From Streptomyces sp. 378 (GTDB lineage: Bacteria > Actinomycetota > Actinomycetes > Streptomycetales > Streptomycetaceae), in NCBI RefSeq assembly GCF_030124145.1, contig NZ_JASKMS010000018.1:62001-126000 (forward strand): a stretch of 64,000 nucleotides of DNA, in the 5' to 3' direction. The notes beneath the pieces were generated by a model that did not search any database, was not told where the DNA came from, and worked only from the letters and a program-made list of their open reading frames with translations. Made by a program: the position numbers and the translations under genes. This document shows, piece after piece, positions 7,396 through 15,474 of this stretch. The first letter of the stretch is position 1; every line of letters starts with the position of its first letter.

Positions 7396-8289
7396 TCAGC
7401 ACCAGTCGGCCGCGGACCGCAGCAACCAGTCGTGCGCCCGCGCGACATGAGGCATGGCGAGCGTCCCGGTGCGGACCACGAGGAAATACGTTCGCAACGG
7501 CGGCACCGCAGGCTCGTACAGGGGCACGACATCGCCCCGCTCCAGCGCCGCCGCGCACAGATAGCGGGGCAGCACCGCCAGGCCCGCCCCCGCGGCCGCG
7601 CAGGCCAGGACCGCACGCAGGTCGGGAACGATGACGGTGCCCGGGGCGGCCGGGGGCGAGTCGAAGACAGAGGCCCAGTAGCGGGAGACGAAGGGCAGCG
7701 ACTCGTGCACCTCCACCACGGGCACCTGCTTCAGGGCCGGTACCGGCTGCCCGGCGCCGGTCTCCTCGGCCCAGCGCGGGGCGGCGACCAGGACGTGCTC
7801 CTCGTCGCAGAGCGCGGTCGCCGTGAGCAGGGCGCCGCGCGGCTGGGCTGTACTGATGGCCAGATCATGATGCCCGGCGGAAAGCCCTTCCAGGGCTTCC
7901 TCGGCACTCCCGAACGAAGCGCGCAAGGCCAAGCCCTGACCGTCCTCGCCGGTGAGCTCAGTGAGGGCGGGCAGGGCTCGTTCGGCGGTGAACTCCGGAG
8001 GACCTGCGAGGTGCAGCGTCCGTAAGGAGGAGTCGTCGTCGAGGCCGGTCTCGGTGATCTCCACCAAGGCGTCGAGATGCGGTGCGGCCTTGTGGGCGAG
8101 TTCGTCGCCGATGCTCGTCGGGGTCACGCCGCGGGCCTGCCGCAGGAACAAGGGGCGACCCAGCTGCCGTTCCAGCGTCCGTATCTGCGAGGTGACGGCC
8201 GGCTGGGAGAGGCCGAGCAGGGCGGCGGCGCGAGTGAAGGAGCCGGCTCGGTGCACGGTCACGAAGGTCCGCAGCAAGGCCAGATCCAC
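7396..8289 (-). CDS. LysR family transcriptional regulator
   Basis: A 297-residue LysR-type regulator of standard length. The N-terminal winged helix is clear (residues 3-62: LLRTFVTVHRAGSFTRAA, then LSQPAVTSQIRTLE). From about 90 comes the periplasmic-binding-like effector domain. The GTG at 8289 follows GAGGGGAG at good spacing. The upstream region 8290-8435 contains CTAT-N10-ATAG (8339-8356), which may be its own T-N11-A type site. The target is unknown; the PLP lyase gene next upstream runs in the same direction and is separated by a terminator. Confidence 0.92.
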   Translation of the reverse strand: MDLALLRTFVTVHRAGSFTRAAALLGLSQPAVTSQIRTLERQLGRPLFLRQARGVTPTSIGDELAHKAAPHLDALVEITETGLDDDSSLRTLHLAGPPEFTAERALPALTELTGEDGQGLALRASFGSAEEALEGLSAGHHDLAISTAQPRGALLTATALCDEEHVLVAAPRWAEETGAGQPVPALKQVPVVEVHESLPFVSRYWASVFDSPPAAPGTVIVPDLRAVLACAAAGAGLAVLPRYLCAAALERGDVVPLYEPAVPPLRTYFLVVRTGTLAMPHVARAHDWLLRSAADWC

Positions 8290-8435
8290 CGCGCAAGCTC
8301 CCCTCTTCGGCCCCGCTCATGCCCCCGGCCGCATTCAACTATAAATAAGTCGATAGGCCTCTGTCGCTACAGTGATTGGACACTGACAGACAGTCAACTA
8401 GCCTTGGTCACGCGGTTCTTGCGGGGGGAACCGGG

Positions 8436-8474
8436 GGACGGTCCGAGCCACGAGGGGGGAGGCTCGGACCGTCC
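8436..8474 (-). terminator. Terminator of the PLP lyase gene
   Basis: Perfect 14-bp arms (8436-8449 and 8461-8474) around an 11-base purine-rich loop, beginning 9 bp after the stop codon of the cystathionine-lyase-like gene on the minus strand. There is no T-tract, as is common in Streptomyces. Confidence 0.8.
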
Positions 8475-8483
8475 ATGGGGATG

Positions 8484-9773
8484 TCAGGCGGCCGACGCGT
8501 CCAGCGCACGCAGCACGTCCGCCACCAGGTCCTCGGGGTCCTCGGCACCGACCGACAGGCGGATGAAGCCCTCCGGCACCGCGTCCCCACCCCAGCGCCC
8601 GCGCCGCTCGGCCGTGGACCGCACTCCGCCGAAGCTCGTCGCGTCGTCCACGAGCCGCAGCGCATCCAGGAAGCGATCGGCACGCGCGCGCGTGGGCAGC
8701 GTGAACGACACCACGCACCCGAAGCGCCGCATCTGCCGCGCGGCGACCGCGTGCGAGGGGTCGTCGGGGAGCCCCGGGTAGCGCAAGCCCGACACCTCGG
8801 GCCGTTCACGCAGCGCCTCGGCGACCGTCAGGGCCGTTGTGCTCTGCCGGTCGACCCGCATCTGGAGCGTCGCGATCGAACGGTGTGCGAGCCAGGCTTC
8901 CATGGGTCCGGGGATCGCACCGACGATCTTGCGCCACCGGCGTACGGCGGCCATGGCCTCCGCGTCCCGGCCGACGACATAGCCCAGCAGGACGTCGCCG
9001 TGGCCGGTGAGCTGCTTGGTGCCGCTGGCCACCGCGAAATCGGCGCCGAGTTCCAGCGGACGCTGGCCGAGCGGCGTCGCGAGGGTGTTGTCGACGGCCA
9101 CCAGGGCACCACGCGCGTGTGCCGCCTCGGCGAGCCGCCTGATGTCGCACACGTCCAGCCCGGGGTTCGACGGGGTCTCGATCCACAGCAGCTTCGCGCC
9201 GTCGAGGACGTCGAGCTGGGCGTCACCGCCGGTCGGCGCGGTGCGCACCTCGATGCCGTAGGACTCCAGCTGGGCGTGAACCAGCGGCAGCGCCTGATAG
9301 CCGTCGTCGGGCAGGACGCACACGTCACCGGTGCGCAGCTGGGAGAAGAGCACCGCTGAGATCGCGGCCATGCCGGAGGCGAAGACGAGCGTCTCCGCAC
9401 CGTCCGGGCCGGGTGCCTCCAACTCGCCGACGGCGCGCTCGAGCAGTGTCCAGGTCGGGTTCTCGTCGCGGCCGTAGGTGTAGGGGCCGGTCGGGTCGCC
9501 CGGCAGGTGGAAGTGGGCGGCGAACACGGGACCGGGCAGGGTGGGCTCGTGCTTGACCGGCTCGGGCAGCCCGGCCCGCACCGCGCGCGTGCCGTCACCG
9601 GCGTCCGCGGCAGCGAGGCCTGCAGCACCCGTCACCTCGTCCACGGCGGCCGTGACGTCGTCCACGGCGCCCGCCGCTCGGCCCGCCGCGCCCGTCACCC
9701 GGCTCGCGGCATCCTTCACCCGGTCCGCGTCGCCCGTCGCCCGGTCCGCGTCACCCCTCGTGGAATCACTCAT
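8484..9773 (-). CDS. Cystathionine gamma-lyase/synthase family PLP enzyme with repetitive N-terminal extension
   Basis: A 429-residue Cys/Met-metabolism PLP enzyme (PF01053). PLP binding is shown by ASGTKQLTGHGD, whose Lys is the Schiff-base residue, and by VAVDNT and IETPSNP upstream of it. The catalytic domain starts at about residue 60. Residues 1-57 are an Ala/Thr/Asp-rich stretch made of loosely repeated units such as RVTGAAGRAAG and DDVTAAVDEVTG, unlike usual members of about 380 residues. The start codon overlaps the stop of ptpA by 4 bases (ATGA), which implies translational coupling with that phosphatase gene. Lyase versus synthase cannot be decided. Confidence 0.88.
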   Translation of the reverse strand: MSDSTRGDADRATGDADRVKDAASRVTGAAGRAAGAVDDVTAAVDEVTGAAGLAAADAGDGTRAVRAGLPEPVKHEPTLPGPVFAAHFHLPGDPTGPYTYGRDENPTWTLLERAVGELEAPGPDGAETLVFASGMAAISAVLFSQLRTGDVCVLPDDGYQALPLVHAQLESYGIEVRTAPTGGDAQLDVLDGAKLLWIETPSNPGLDVCDIRRLAEAAHARGALVAVDNTLATPLGQRPLELGADFAVASGTKQLTGHGDVLLGYVVGRDAEAMAAVRRWRKIVGAIPGPMEAWLAHRSIATLQMRVDRQSTTALTVAEALRERPEVSGLRYPGLPDDPSHAVAARQMRRFGCVVSFTLPTRARADRFLDALRLVDDATSFGGVRSTAERRGRWGGDAVPEGFIRLSVGAEDPEDLVADVLRALDASAA

Positions 9774-10261
9774 GCCGCCTGTCCTTCCACGTTCTCGCGT
9801 ACTGCGGCGAGCAGCCCTGTGCTCGCCGCCTCCACCATCTCAAGGCACTCCTCGAAGCCGTCCATGCCCCCGTAGTAGGGGTCCGGTACGTCGAGGTCCT
9901 CGTCGGCGGCGGGATCGTACGAGCGCAGCAGTCGTACCTTCTGCGCGTCCTGTTCCGTGGGGGCGAGGCGGCGCAGAGCTCCGAGGTGGCCGGAGTCGAG
10001 GGCGATCACCAGATCGAGGCGGGAGAACCAGGACGGCTGGAACTGCCGGGCGGTGTGGCCGCCGGCGTAACCGTTGTCCTCCAGGACGGCCACCGTGCGC
10101 GGGTCGGCGCCGTCACCCTCGTGCCAGCCGCCGGTGCCGGCGCTGTCGGCCTCCACCAGCCCGTCGAGGCCGGCCTCCGCCACCCGCGCGCGGAAGACGA
10201 TCTCAGCCATCGGGGAACGGCAGATGTTGCCCGTGCAGACGAAACAGACGCGGTAGGTCAT
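9770..10261 (-). CDS. ptpA: Low-molecular-weight protein tyrosine phosphatase
   Basis: A 163-residue phosphatase. The catalytic P-loop CTGNICRS is at residues 9-16 (Cys nucleophile, Arg phosphate binder) and the general-acid motif DPYYGG lies near residue 130. It matches PtpA of S. coelicolor as I remember it, a protein linked to secondary metabolism. The ATG at 10261 is chosen because the catalytic domain starts at once (MTYRVCFVCTGN). It overlaps the next gene by 4 bases, and the membrane-protein gene just upstream ends 5 bp away, so these three genes probably form one operon. Confidence 0.92.
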   Translation of the reverse strand: MTYRVCFVCTGNICRSPMAEIVFRARVAEAGLDGLVEADSAGTGGWHEGDGADPRTVAVLEDNGYAGGHTARQFQPSWFSRLDLVIALDSGHLGALRRLAPTEQDAQKVRLLRSYDPAADEDLDVPDPYYGGMDGFEECLEMVEAASTGLLAAVRENVEGQAA

Positions 10262-10266
10262 GGTGC

Positions 10267-10644
10267 TCAGTCCCCGTCGGGCAGGACGACGTGCAGAGCC
10301 CAGGAGACGACCGAGATGATCAGACCGCCCAGGACGGCCGTCCAGAAGCCCTCCACGTGGAAGCTCAGGTCGAGCGTGTCCGCCAGCCACGAGGTGAGCA
10401 GCAGCATCAGCGCGTTGACGACCAGGGTGAACAGCCCGAGCGTCAGTATCAACACCGGAAGGCTGAGGAGCTTGACGACCGGCTTGACGAGGAAGTTCAC
10501 CAGCCCGAAGAGCAGTGCCACGATGATCAGGGTGCCGACCTTCTTGCCCGTGCTGTCACCGGTCAGGGTGATCTTGTCGAGCAGCCATACGGCGACTGCC
10601 AGGGCACCCGCGTTGGCGATCGTCTTGACTACGAAATTCATCAT
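10267..10644 (-). CDS. Phage holin family (4-TM) membrane protein
   Basis: A 125-residue very hydrophobic protein with four predicted membrane spans (about 10-28, 38-55, 60-85 and 100-120). It fits the PF04020 mycobacterial 4-TM holin superfamily IV, which is common in actinobacterial chromosomes outside prophages and whose function there is unknown. Two adjacent ATG codons (10644 and 10641) both fit; neither has a strong ribosome site. It leads a likely operon with ptpA and the PLP enzyme. Confidence 0.82.
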   Translation of the reverse strand: MMNFVVKTIANAGALAVAVWLLDKITLTGDSTGKKVGTLIIVALLFGLVNFLVKPVVKLLSLPVLILTLGLFTLVVNALMLLLTSWLADTLDLSFHVEGFWTAVLGGLIISVVSWALHVVLPDGD

Positions 10645-10704
10645 GTGTCTGATCGTGGCAGACGTGATCGGACATGGGCACAAGAGGCAGGGGCGGGCAA
10701 GGCG

Positions 10705-11022
10705 ATGAAGGCATTCCGGCTGGATGAACTGGAGGCGGAGCGCGCCGCCAACGACGGCGCCTACCTGCAGTTTCTGCGGGAGCAGAACATGTCGGTCGGC
10801 CTGTACGCCCTCGACGCGGGCGCGCAGGATCCACAGAAGCCGCACCATCAGGACGAGGTCTACTTCGTTGTGAGCGGCCGGGCCGCGATCACCGTCGGCC
10901 TGGAGACGACCCAGGTGGCGCGCGGTAGCGTGATCTACGTGCCGGCGGGCGTGACCCACAAGTTCCACCACATCACCGAGGACCTGAGGGTGCTGGTGGT
11001 CTTCTCTCCGCCCGAGAGGTGA
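10705..11022 (+). CDS. Cupin domain protein
   Basis: A 105-residue single cupin barrel. Motif 1 includes PHHQDEVYFVVSGRA (about 46-60), with His-His and Glu as metal ligands. Motif 2 is VPAGVTHKFHH (about 79-89), with a further His. Such small cupins bind a metal and are enzymes or ligand binders of diverse function; none can be named here. The start is 61 bp from the start of the divergent holin-like gene, so they share a promoter region. Confidence 0.87.
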   Translation: MKAFRLDELEAERAANDGAYLQFLREQNMSVGLYALDAGAQDPQKPHHQDEVYFVVSGRAAITVGLETTQVARGSVIYVPAGVTHKFHHITEDLRVLVVFSPPER

Positions 11023-11056
11023 CGCACCGCCTCAGGGTTCCCTAGGGGATCGGTCA

Positions 11057-11098
11057 GGGGAGGACAAGGGGTGCGAGGCCCCCGCTCGACCCCTCCCC
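11057..11098 (+). terminator. Possible terminator after the cupin gene
   Basis: GGGGAGG (11057-11063) pairs with CCTCCCC (11092-11098), with a second GGGG/CCCC helix inside, 35 bp after the cupin stop codon. The stem is interrupted, so the call is moderate. Confidence 0.45.
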
Positions 11099-11187
11099 GG
11101 ACCTAGCATCGAGTGCAGGACGTCAGAGACCCAGAAGGACCGACCGGACCCGGCACTCGAACGGGCGGAGAGGCAAGGACGAGGGCG

Positions 11188-11400
11188 ATGCGAGAGATCT
11201 TCACGGGACTGCCGTGGTGGGTGAAGTGGATCGCGGTGCCGGTCATCGCCCTGGTCGTGTTCGGCGGACTGATCGCCAGCGTGGTCGGGTTCGTCATCGG
11301 ACTGCTCTTCAAGGTGTTGGTCTTCGTGGCACTGGTCGGGGGACTGATCTACGTCGTACGGAAGTTCACATCGAGCTCCTCGTCGCGCAGCGACTGGTGA
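11188..11400 (+). CDS. Small membrane protein, DUF5326-like
   Basis: A 70-residue protein with an amphipathic start (MREIFTGLPWWVKW), two close hydrophobic stretches (about 13-33 and 36-58) and a Ser-rich basic tail. I recognise it as the Streptomyces family usually labelled DUF5326; no function is known. The ATG at 11188 follows ACGAGGG at correct spacing and is preferred to an upstream frame start at 11113. It lies 206 bp before ssgR. Confidence 0.8.
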   Translation: MREIFTGLPWWVKWIAVPVIALVVFGGLIASVVGFVIGLLFKVLVFVALVGGLIYVVRKFTSSSSSRSDW

Positions 11401-11606
11401 GACCGGTGGGAAACCGGTGGGGGTAGCGGGAAACGCCTGGAATCACCGGTTCCCTCGGGCGGGGGAAGTTTCCCGGCGAGGCCGTCTGCACGCGGTGGCA
11501 GACGAATAGAGTCCGGAACTCGACGCGGGGACTACCCCGCGAGCGGCATTCACCCCCACCCGTGTTCCTCCGCACGGTCTGCCCCCTCGCGCTTCGGGAG
11601 AGACCC

Positions 11607-12455
11607 TTGGTCCCGGCTGACACCGCACCCGTCCACCTCCACACCGTCCCCGCGCAGCCCCGCTCGGCGGCACCTCCCGGGCCACCGGCCCCCTCCGCAC
11701 CCGCGCCTGCGCCGACCCTCATCGGATCCGTGCAGCGCGCGATGCGCCTGCTGGAGACCGTCGCCGTGCACGAGTACGGCGCCCCCGCCAAGCAACTGGC
11801 CCGTGAGACGGGGCTGGCGCTGCCCACGACCTATCACCTGCTGCGCACGCTCGTGCACGAGGGCTATCTGCGCCGCGACAAGGGTCTGTTCTTCCTCGGT
11901 GAGGCGGCGGAGCGGCTGAGCAGCAGCGGAGCGCGGCAGAAACGTCGCAGCACGGTGGTCGACGCACTCGCGCACTGGCGGGACGTCCTCGGCGTGCCCG
12001 TGTACTACGCGGTGTACCGCGAGGGCGAGATCGAGGTCAGGTGCGTCTCCGACACCCCGAACAACCCGGCCGTCGAGGAGTGGGCCGACTTCCGGGAGAC
12101 CGGGCACGCGCACGCCGTCGGGCAGTGCCTGTTGTCCCAGCTGGACGAGGAGGCACGGCGTGACCACCTCGACCGCTACCCGGTACAGCCGCTCACGCCG
12201 TACACCGTGCGCGACAACCACAGCCTGCTGAGGCGTCTGGAGCGCATCCGGCGCATGGAACCGGTGATCGAGCGTCAGGAGTACGCCCTGGGCGCGGTCT
12301 GCGCCGCGATCCCGCTCACGCTCGGCACCACGGCAGCGACGATGGCCATTTCACTCCCCGCACACCAGGCCGATCGGTTGCTGCCTGCGGCCCGGCAGCT
12401 GCAGGCCGAGATCGGGCGCTCGCTCGGCTCGCTCGCCCTCTCTATCAGTATGTGA
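11607..12455 (+). CDS. ssgR: SsgR, IclR-family activator of ssgA
   Basis: An IclR-type regulator: a helix-turn-helix (about residues 35-95, with APAKQLARETGLALPTTYHLLRTL) and a C-terminal effector-binding domain (about 110-270). It lies directly upstream of ssgA, which is the known arrangement, with SsgR activating ssgA in S. coelicolor sporulation. The TTG at 11607 with GGGAGAG just upstream is preferred; a GTG at 11562 in the same frame has no ribosome site. An N-terminal Pro/Ala-rich stretch of about 35 residues precedes the DNA-binding domain. Confidence 0.88.
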   Translation: MVPADTAPVHLHTVPAQPRSAAPPGPPAPSAPAPAPTLIGSVQRAMRLLETVAVHEYGAPAKQLARETGLALPTTYHLLRTLVHEGYLRRDKGLFFLGEAAERLSSSGARQKRRSTVVDALAHWRDVLGVPVYYAVYREGEIEVRCVSDTPNNPAVEEWADFRETGHAHAVGQCLLSQLDEEARRDHLDRYPVQPLTPYTVRDNHSLLRRLERIRRMEPVIERQEYALGAVCAAIPLTLGTTAATMAISLPAHQADRLLPAARQLQAEIGRSLGSLALSISM

Positions 12456-12553
12456 AAACTCACTCCTTGTGATCTGCTGTGTACGTTCAGCAAGATTCCA
12501 CCAAGTGTCAGAGGTTCGTTCCCGGCCAGTCACGGCGAATGACGGGGTTATCG

Positions 12554-12988
12554 ATGCGCGAGTCCGTGCAAGCAGAGGTCATGATGAGCTTTCTCGTGTC
12601 CGAGGAGCTCTCCTTCCGCATTCCGGTGGAGCTGCGCTATGAGTCCAGTGATCCCTATGCCGTCCGGCTGACGTTCCATTTGCCTGGTGATGCCCCCGTG
12701 ACGTGGGCCTTTGGGCGGGAGTTGCTGATCGACGGGGTCGGCCGGCCGTGCGGGGAGGGCGATGTGCGGGTCACGCCCGTCGAACCCGACACGCTGGGCG
12801 AGGTGTTGATCAGGCTTCAGGTGGGCAGCGACCAGGCGTTGTTCCGGTCGTCGACGGCACCGCTCGTCGCTTTCCTCGACCGTACGGACAAGTTGGTGCC
12901 GCTGGGCCAGGAGGGCTCACTCGCCGACTTCGACGCTCACTTGGACGAGGCCCTGGACCGCATCCTGGCGGAGCAGAGTGCTGGTTGA
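12554..12988 (+). CDS. ssgA: SsgA, sporulation/cell-division activator (SALP family)
   Basis: A 144-residue SsgA-like protein. The start MRESVQAEVMMSFLVSEELSF, the core GDAPVTWAFGRELL and the end APLVAFLDRTDKLVPLGQE match SsgA as I remember it from S. coelicolor and S. griseus. SsgA helps to localise SsgB and FtsZ at sporulation septa and marks sites of peptidoglycan growth; the family is found only in morphologically complex actinomycetes, which supports the Streptomyces assignment. It is 98 bp downstream of ssgR in the same direction. Confidence 0.95.
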   Translation: MRESVQAEVMMSFLVSEELSFRIPVELRYESSDPYAVRLTFHLPGDAPVTWAFGRELLIDGVGRPCGEGDVRVTPVEPDTLGEVLIRLQVGSDQALFRSSTAPLVAFLDRTDKLVPLGQEGSLADFDAHLDEALDRILAEQSAG

Positions 12989-13336
12989 GACATGGCCCGG
13001 CGGCACGGTGGAGGAACGCTTCACCGGATGCCGCCGAGCTGTGCAGGAACGCTTCTTCCTGCGATGGTCGTATGACCGGGCGATCTTCTCGCGGCAGGCG
13101 GACGCTTCCGCCGCCGGAGATGGTGCGGGCGGCTCCGGTGCGGGCGGCTCAGGCGCCGGAAGCGCGGGGACGCGGCTGTACCGCTGGAGGCGCGGGTAGG
13201 TGGCCGAGCCCGAGGCACCCGGGTGCGCAGACGCTGGGCGCCCGGCACGGGGCCTGAGCGCGGGGCGTCTTCCCCGCCACTGTCCGAGGCTTGCGCAGGA
13301 CGCAGGCCCAGGCCACCTACGGCAGGCGCGGAGGCG
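12989..13336. other. Intergenic region (348 bp) between convergent ssgA and yibE/F-like genes
   Basis: No supported gene. A frame at 12978-13199 overlaps the end of ssgA, but its Gly/Ala-rich tail and weak third-position G/C bias do not look like coding sequence. Simple G/C-rich repeats of the GCGGGCGGCTCCGGT type at about 13126-13160 are seen. No clear terminator hairpin was found. Confidence 0.6.
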
Positions 13337-15220
13337 TCAGCGCTTGCGGCGCCGGCCCTTCCCCCCGCGCGCCGGGACCGCTGCGGCCTCTGCGGCGGGC
13401 TCCGCTCCGGGGCGGTCGGCCGAGACCACCAGCGCCGCCAGGGCCGTGGTGACCGGCACCGAGGCGACCAGGCCGATCGAACCGATCAGCGTGCGCACGA
13501 TCTCCTCCGCCACCAGCTCGCTGTTGGCGACCGTCCCCACACTGCTCTGCGCGATCGAGAACAGCAGCAGCAACGGCAGCGCCGCGCCCGCGTAGGCGAG
13601 GACGAGCGTGTTGACGACCGAGGCGATGTGGTCACGGCCGATCCGGATGCCCGCGCGGTAGAGCCCGCGCCAGCCCATCGACGGGTTGGCGTCATGCAGT
13701 TCCCAGACCGCCGAGGTCTGGGTGACCGTCACGTCGTCGAGTACGCCCAGCGAGCCGATGATGACGCCGGCCAGCAGCAGACCACTCATGTCGATCGTCG
13801 GATAGAGGCCGTGGATGAGCCCGGTGTTGTCGTCGGTGTTGCCGGTGAGCGCGGCCCAGTCGATGAACACCGAGCCCAGGATGCCGATGAGCAGCAGGGA
13901 GATGAGCGTGCCGAGCACCGCCACGGACGTCCGGGCGGACAGGCCGTGACACAGATACAGGGCGATGAGCATGATGGCGCTCGCACCCACCACCGCCACG
14001 ATCAAGGGATTCGAGCCCTGCAGGATCGCCGGCAGGATGAAGAAGTTCAGCACCAGGAAGCTCATGGCCAGCGCCACCAGGGCCATGACACCCCGCAACC
14101 GCCCGACGACCACGACGGCGAGCGCGAAGATGCCCGCGAGCAGCCCCAAGGGCAGACGGCGGTTGATGTCGGTGACCGAGTACTGGAGGTCCTCCGGCGC
14201 AGAGGGCTCGTAGGCGACCACGACCTCCTGGCCCTCGTGCAACTGGCGGGACTGGTCCGGCTGGACGATCTCGGTGAACGTACGGCCCTTGTCGTTGCCG
14301 CTGTCCACCCGGATCGTGGCCCTCTTACAGGTGCCGTTCTCCTCCTGCACCGCCGAGGAACCCTCCGCGGTGGAGGTGTCGCCGGTCGGCGGAACGCCCG
14401 AGGCACCGGCCTCCTTGCAGCTCACCTCGACCACCTTGGTGACTGTGGCCTCCTGCGTCTGCCGGTCGAAGCCGACGCCGGTGCGCTCGTGCGGCGGGGC
14501 GCCGCCCGGCCACAACACGGCGAGACCGACCAGCACTGCCACGGCGAACGGGATCAGGACCGCCGCGATGACCTTGCGCAGATGCAGGGAAACGGGCGTC
14601 GCCGGGCCGTGGTTGTGACTATGGGAATGACCGTGGCCGCCACCCGGTGCGGAGCCGTGGCCGTGTCCGTCGCCCCCACCGTGTCCGTCGCCCCCACTGT
14701 GGTCGTCGCCCCCACCGTGTCCGTCGCCCCCACTGTGGTCGTCGCCCCCACCGTGGCCGTGCCCGTCACCTCTGCCGGACCCGGAACCGCGCCCGCCGCC
14801 GGAACCGGAGTCCTGTCCGCCGGTGGGGCCACCGTGGCCGCCGCCGGAAGAACCGGCACCAGGGCCGCCACCGGCGCCCGGCCCGTACTCTCCGCCGGGA
14901 CGAGAACCGTACGGCCCGCCCGGACCCGAGTCGTATCCGCCTCCGGAGCCCGAGCCGTACTCGTCGCTGGAGTCCGATCCGTATCCGCCGCCGAAGCCAG
15001 AGCTGTATCCACCGCCCGAGCCGGAACCACGCGCACCGCCGCCTCCGGAACCGAAGCTCCCGCCGCGCCCGTAGCCAGACCCAGGGCCCTGTCTCTGAGC
15101 CTGCTCCTGCCGGGCCCCGGCGGCGCTGTCATGGCCGTCATTACGGCCGTTGCCGTTTCCGGCGCCGGATCCGGGGGGCGGTTCGGGCGGAGGGTAGGGG
15201 GGGCGCTGCGTCGTGGTCAC
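13337..15220 (-). CDS. YibE/F family membrane protein with Gly/Ser/His-rich N-terminal domain
   Basis: A 627-residue protein. Residues 1 to about 200 are a low-complexity tract: first Gly/Ser/Tyr-rich, then a His/Asp/Gly repeat (GDGHGGGDDHS repeated, then HGHGHSHSHNHG) that looks able to bind metal ions. A hydrophobic span at about 217-236 leads to an extracytoplasmic segment (about 240-340), then some seven membrane spans of the YibE/F fold (from about 345). YibE/F function is unknown. It is transcribed away from thiC. The GTG start at 15220 lacks a clear ribosome site. Confidence 0.88.
   Translation of the reverse strand: MTTTQRPPYPPPEPPPGSGAGNGNGRNDGHDSAAGARQEQAQRQGPGSGYGRGGSFGSGGGGARGSGSGGGYSSGFGGGYGSDSSDEYGSGSGGGYDSGPGGPYGSRPGGEYGPGAGGGPGAGSSGGGHGGPTGGQDSGSGGGRGSGSGRGDGHGHGGGDDHSGGDGHGGGDDHSGGDGHGGGDGHGHGSAPGGGHGHSHSHNHGPATPVSLHLRKVIAAVLIPFAVAVLVGLAVLWPGGAPPHERTGVGFDRQTQEATVTKVVEVSCKEAGASGVPPTGDTSTAEGSSAVQEENGTCKRATIRVDSGNDKGRTFTEIVQPDQSRQLHEGQEVVVAYEPSAPEDLQYSVTDINRRLPLGLLAGIFALAVVVVGRLRGVMALVALAMSFLVLNFFILPAILQGSNPLIVAVVGASAIMLIALYLCHGLSARTSVAVLGTLISLLLIGILGSVFIDWAALTGNTDDNTGLIHGLYPTIDMSGLLLAGVIIGSLGVLDDVTVTQTSAVWELHDANPSMGWRGLYRAGIRIGRDHIASVVNTLVLAYAGAALPLLLLFSIAQSSVGTVANSELVAEEIVRTLIGSIGLVASVPVTTALAALVVSADRPGAEPAAEAAAVPARGGKGRRRKR
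14661..14757. repeat. 36-bp tandem repeat coding the Gly/His/Asp tract
   Basis: About two and a half copies of a 36-bp unit built from two near-identical 18-bp halves. On the minus strand they encode G-D-G-H-G-G and G-D-D-H-S-G. The high identity between units suggests recent expansion or contraction by slippage, so the copy number is likely to vary between strains. Confidence 0.8.
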
Positions 15221-15298
15221 CGACCGATCATCGCAAGAACGAGGGGGGCCCTCTGTTCACCGCGCCAGAATTGCCGCTAGCGTGGAGGCACCTTTTGT

Positions 15299-15466
15299 AC
15301 ACGCGGGAGCTCGGAGCACCGGGCTGAGAGGGCGCTGACCTCCGTCCCAGCGATGTTTCACATGAAACATCGCCGGAGTCGAGTGATGTTTCACACGGAA
15401 CGTCGCCGGACGGAAGCCGCTGCGTCGACCGCCGAACCTGTTACCGGGTAATGCCGGCGTAGGGAG
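15299..15466 (+). promoter_or_regulatory. TPP riboswitch (THI element) upstream of thiC
   Basis: Conserved parts are present in order: GGGAGCTCGG (about 15305-15314), the thi box core GGGCTGAGAGGG (15321-15332), CCGAACCTGTTACC (about 15432-15445) and GGGTAATGCCGGCGTAGGGA (15446-15465). The last element sits 9 bases before the thiC ATG and overlaps its purine-rich ribosome site, so TPP binding should block translation start. The variable arm between the thi box and the 3' half is unusually long and holds two tandem hairpins at 15351-15372 and 15385-15404, the first being a near-perfect parS sequence. Confidence 0.92.
15355..15368. other. parS-like site (one mismatch) inside the TPP riboswitch arm
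   Basis: GTTTCACATGAAAC differs from parS only at base 8. It is the core of a 22-base hairpin (15351-15372, 10-bp stem). A second diverged copy with three differences lies at 15388-15401. They sit between the two conserved halves of the thiC riboswitch. Confidence 0.6.
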
Positions 15467-15474
15467 TAGGTCTC

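Noticed and set aside
12978..13199. A 73-codon frame overlapping the end of ssgA
   Set aside because: Weak third-position G/C bias, Gly/Ala/Ser-rich tail and no known family; the ribosome site would be inside ssgA.
13223..15280. A 685-codon open frame on the plus strand
   Set aside because: It is antisense to the YibE/F gene. The product is a long Arg/His/Asp/Val-rich chain without domains, a typical antisense shadow in high-G+C DNA.
15388..15401. A second functional parS in the thiC leader
   Set aside because: It has three mismatches including both central bases; only the RNA hairpin is kept, so ParB binding is unlikely.
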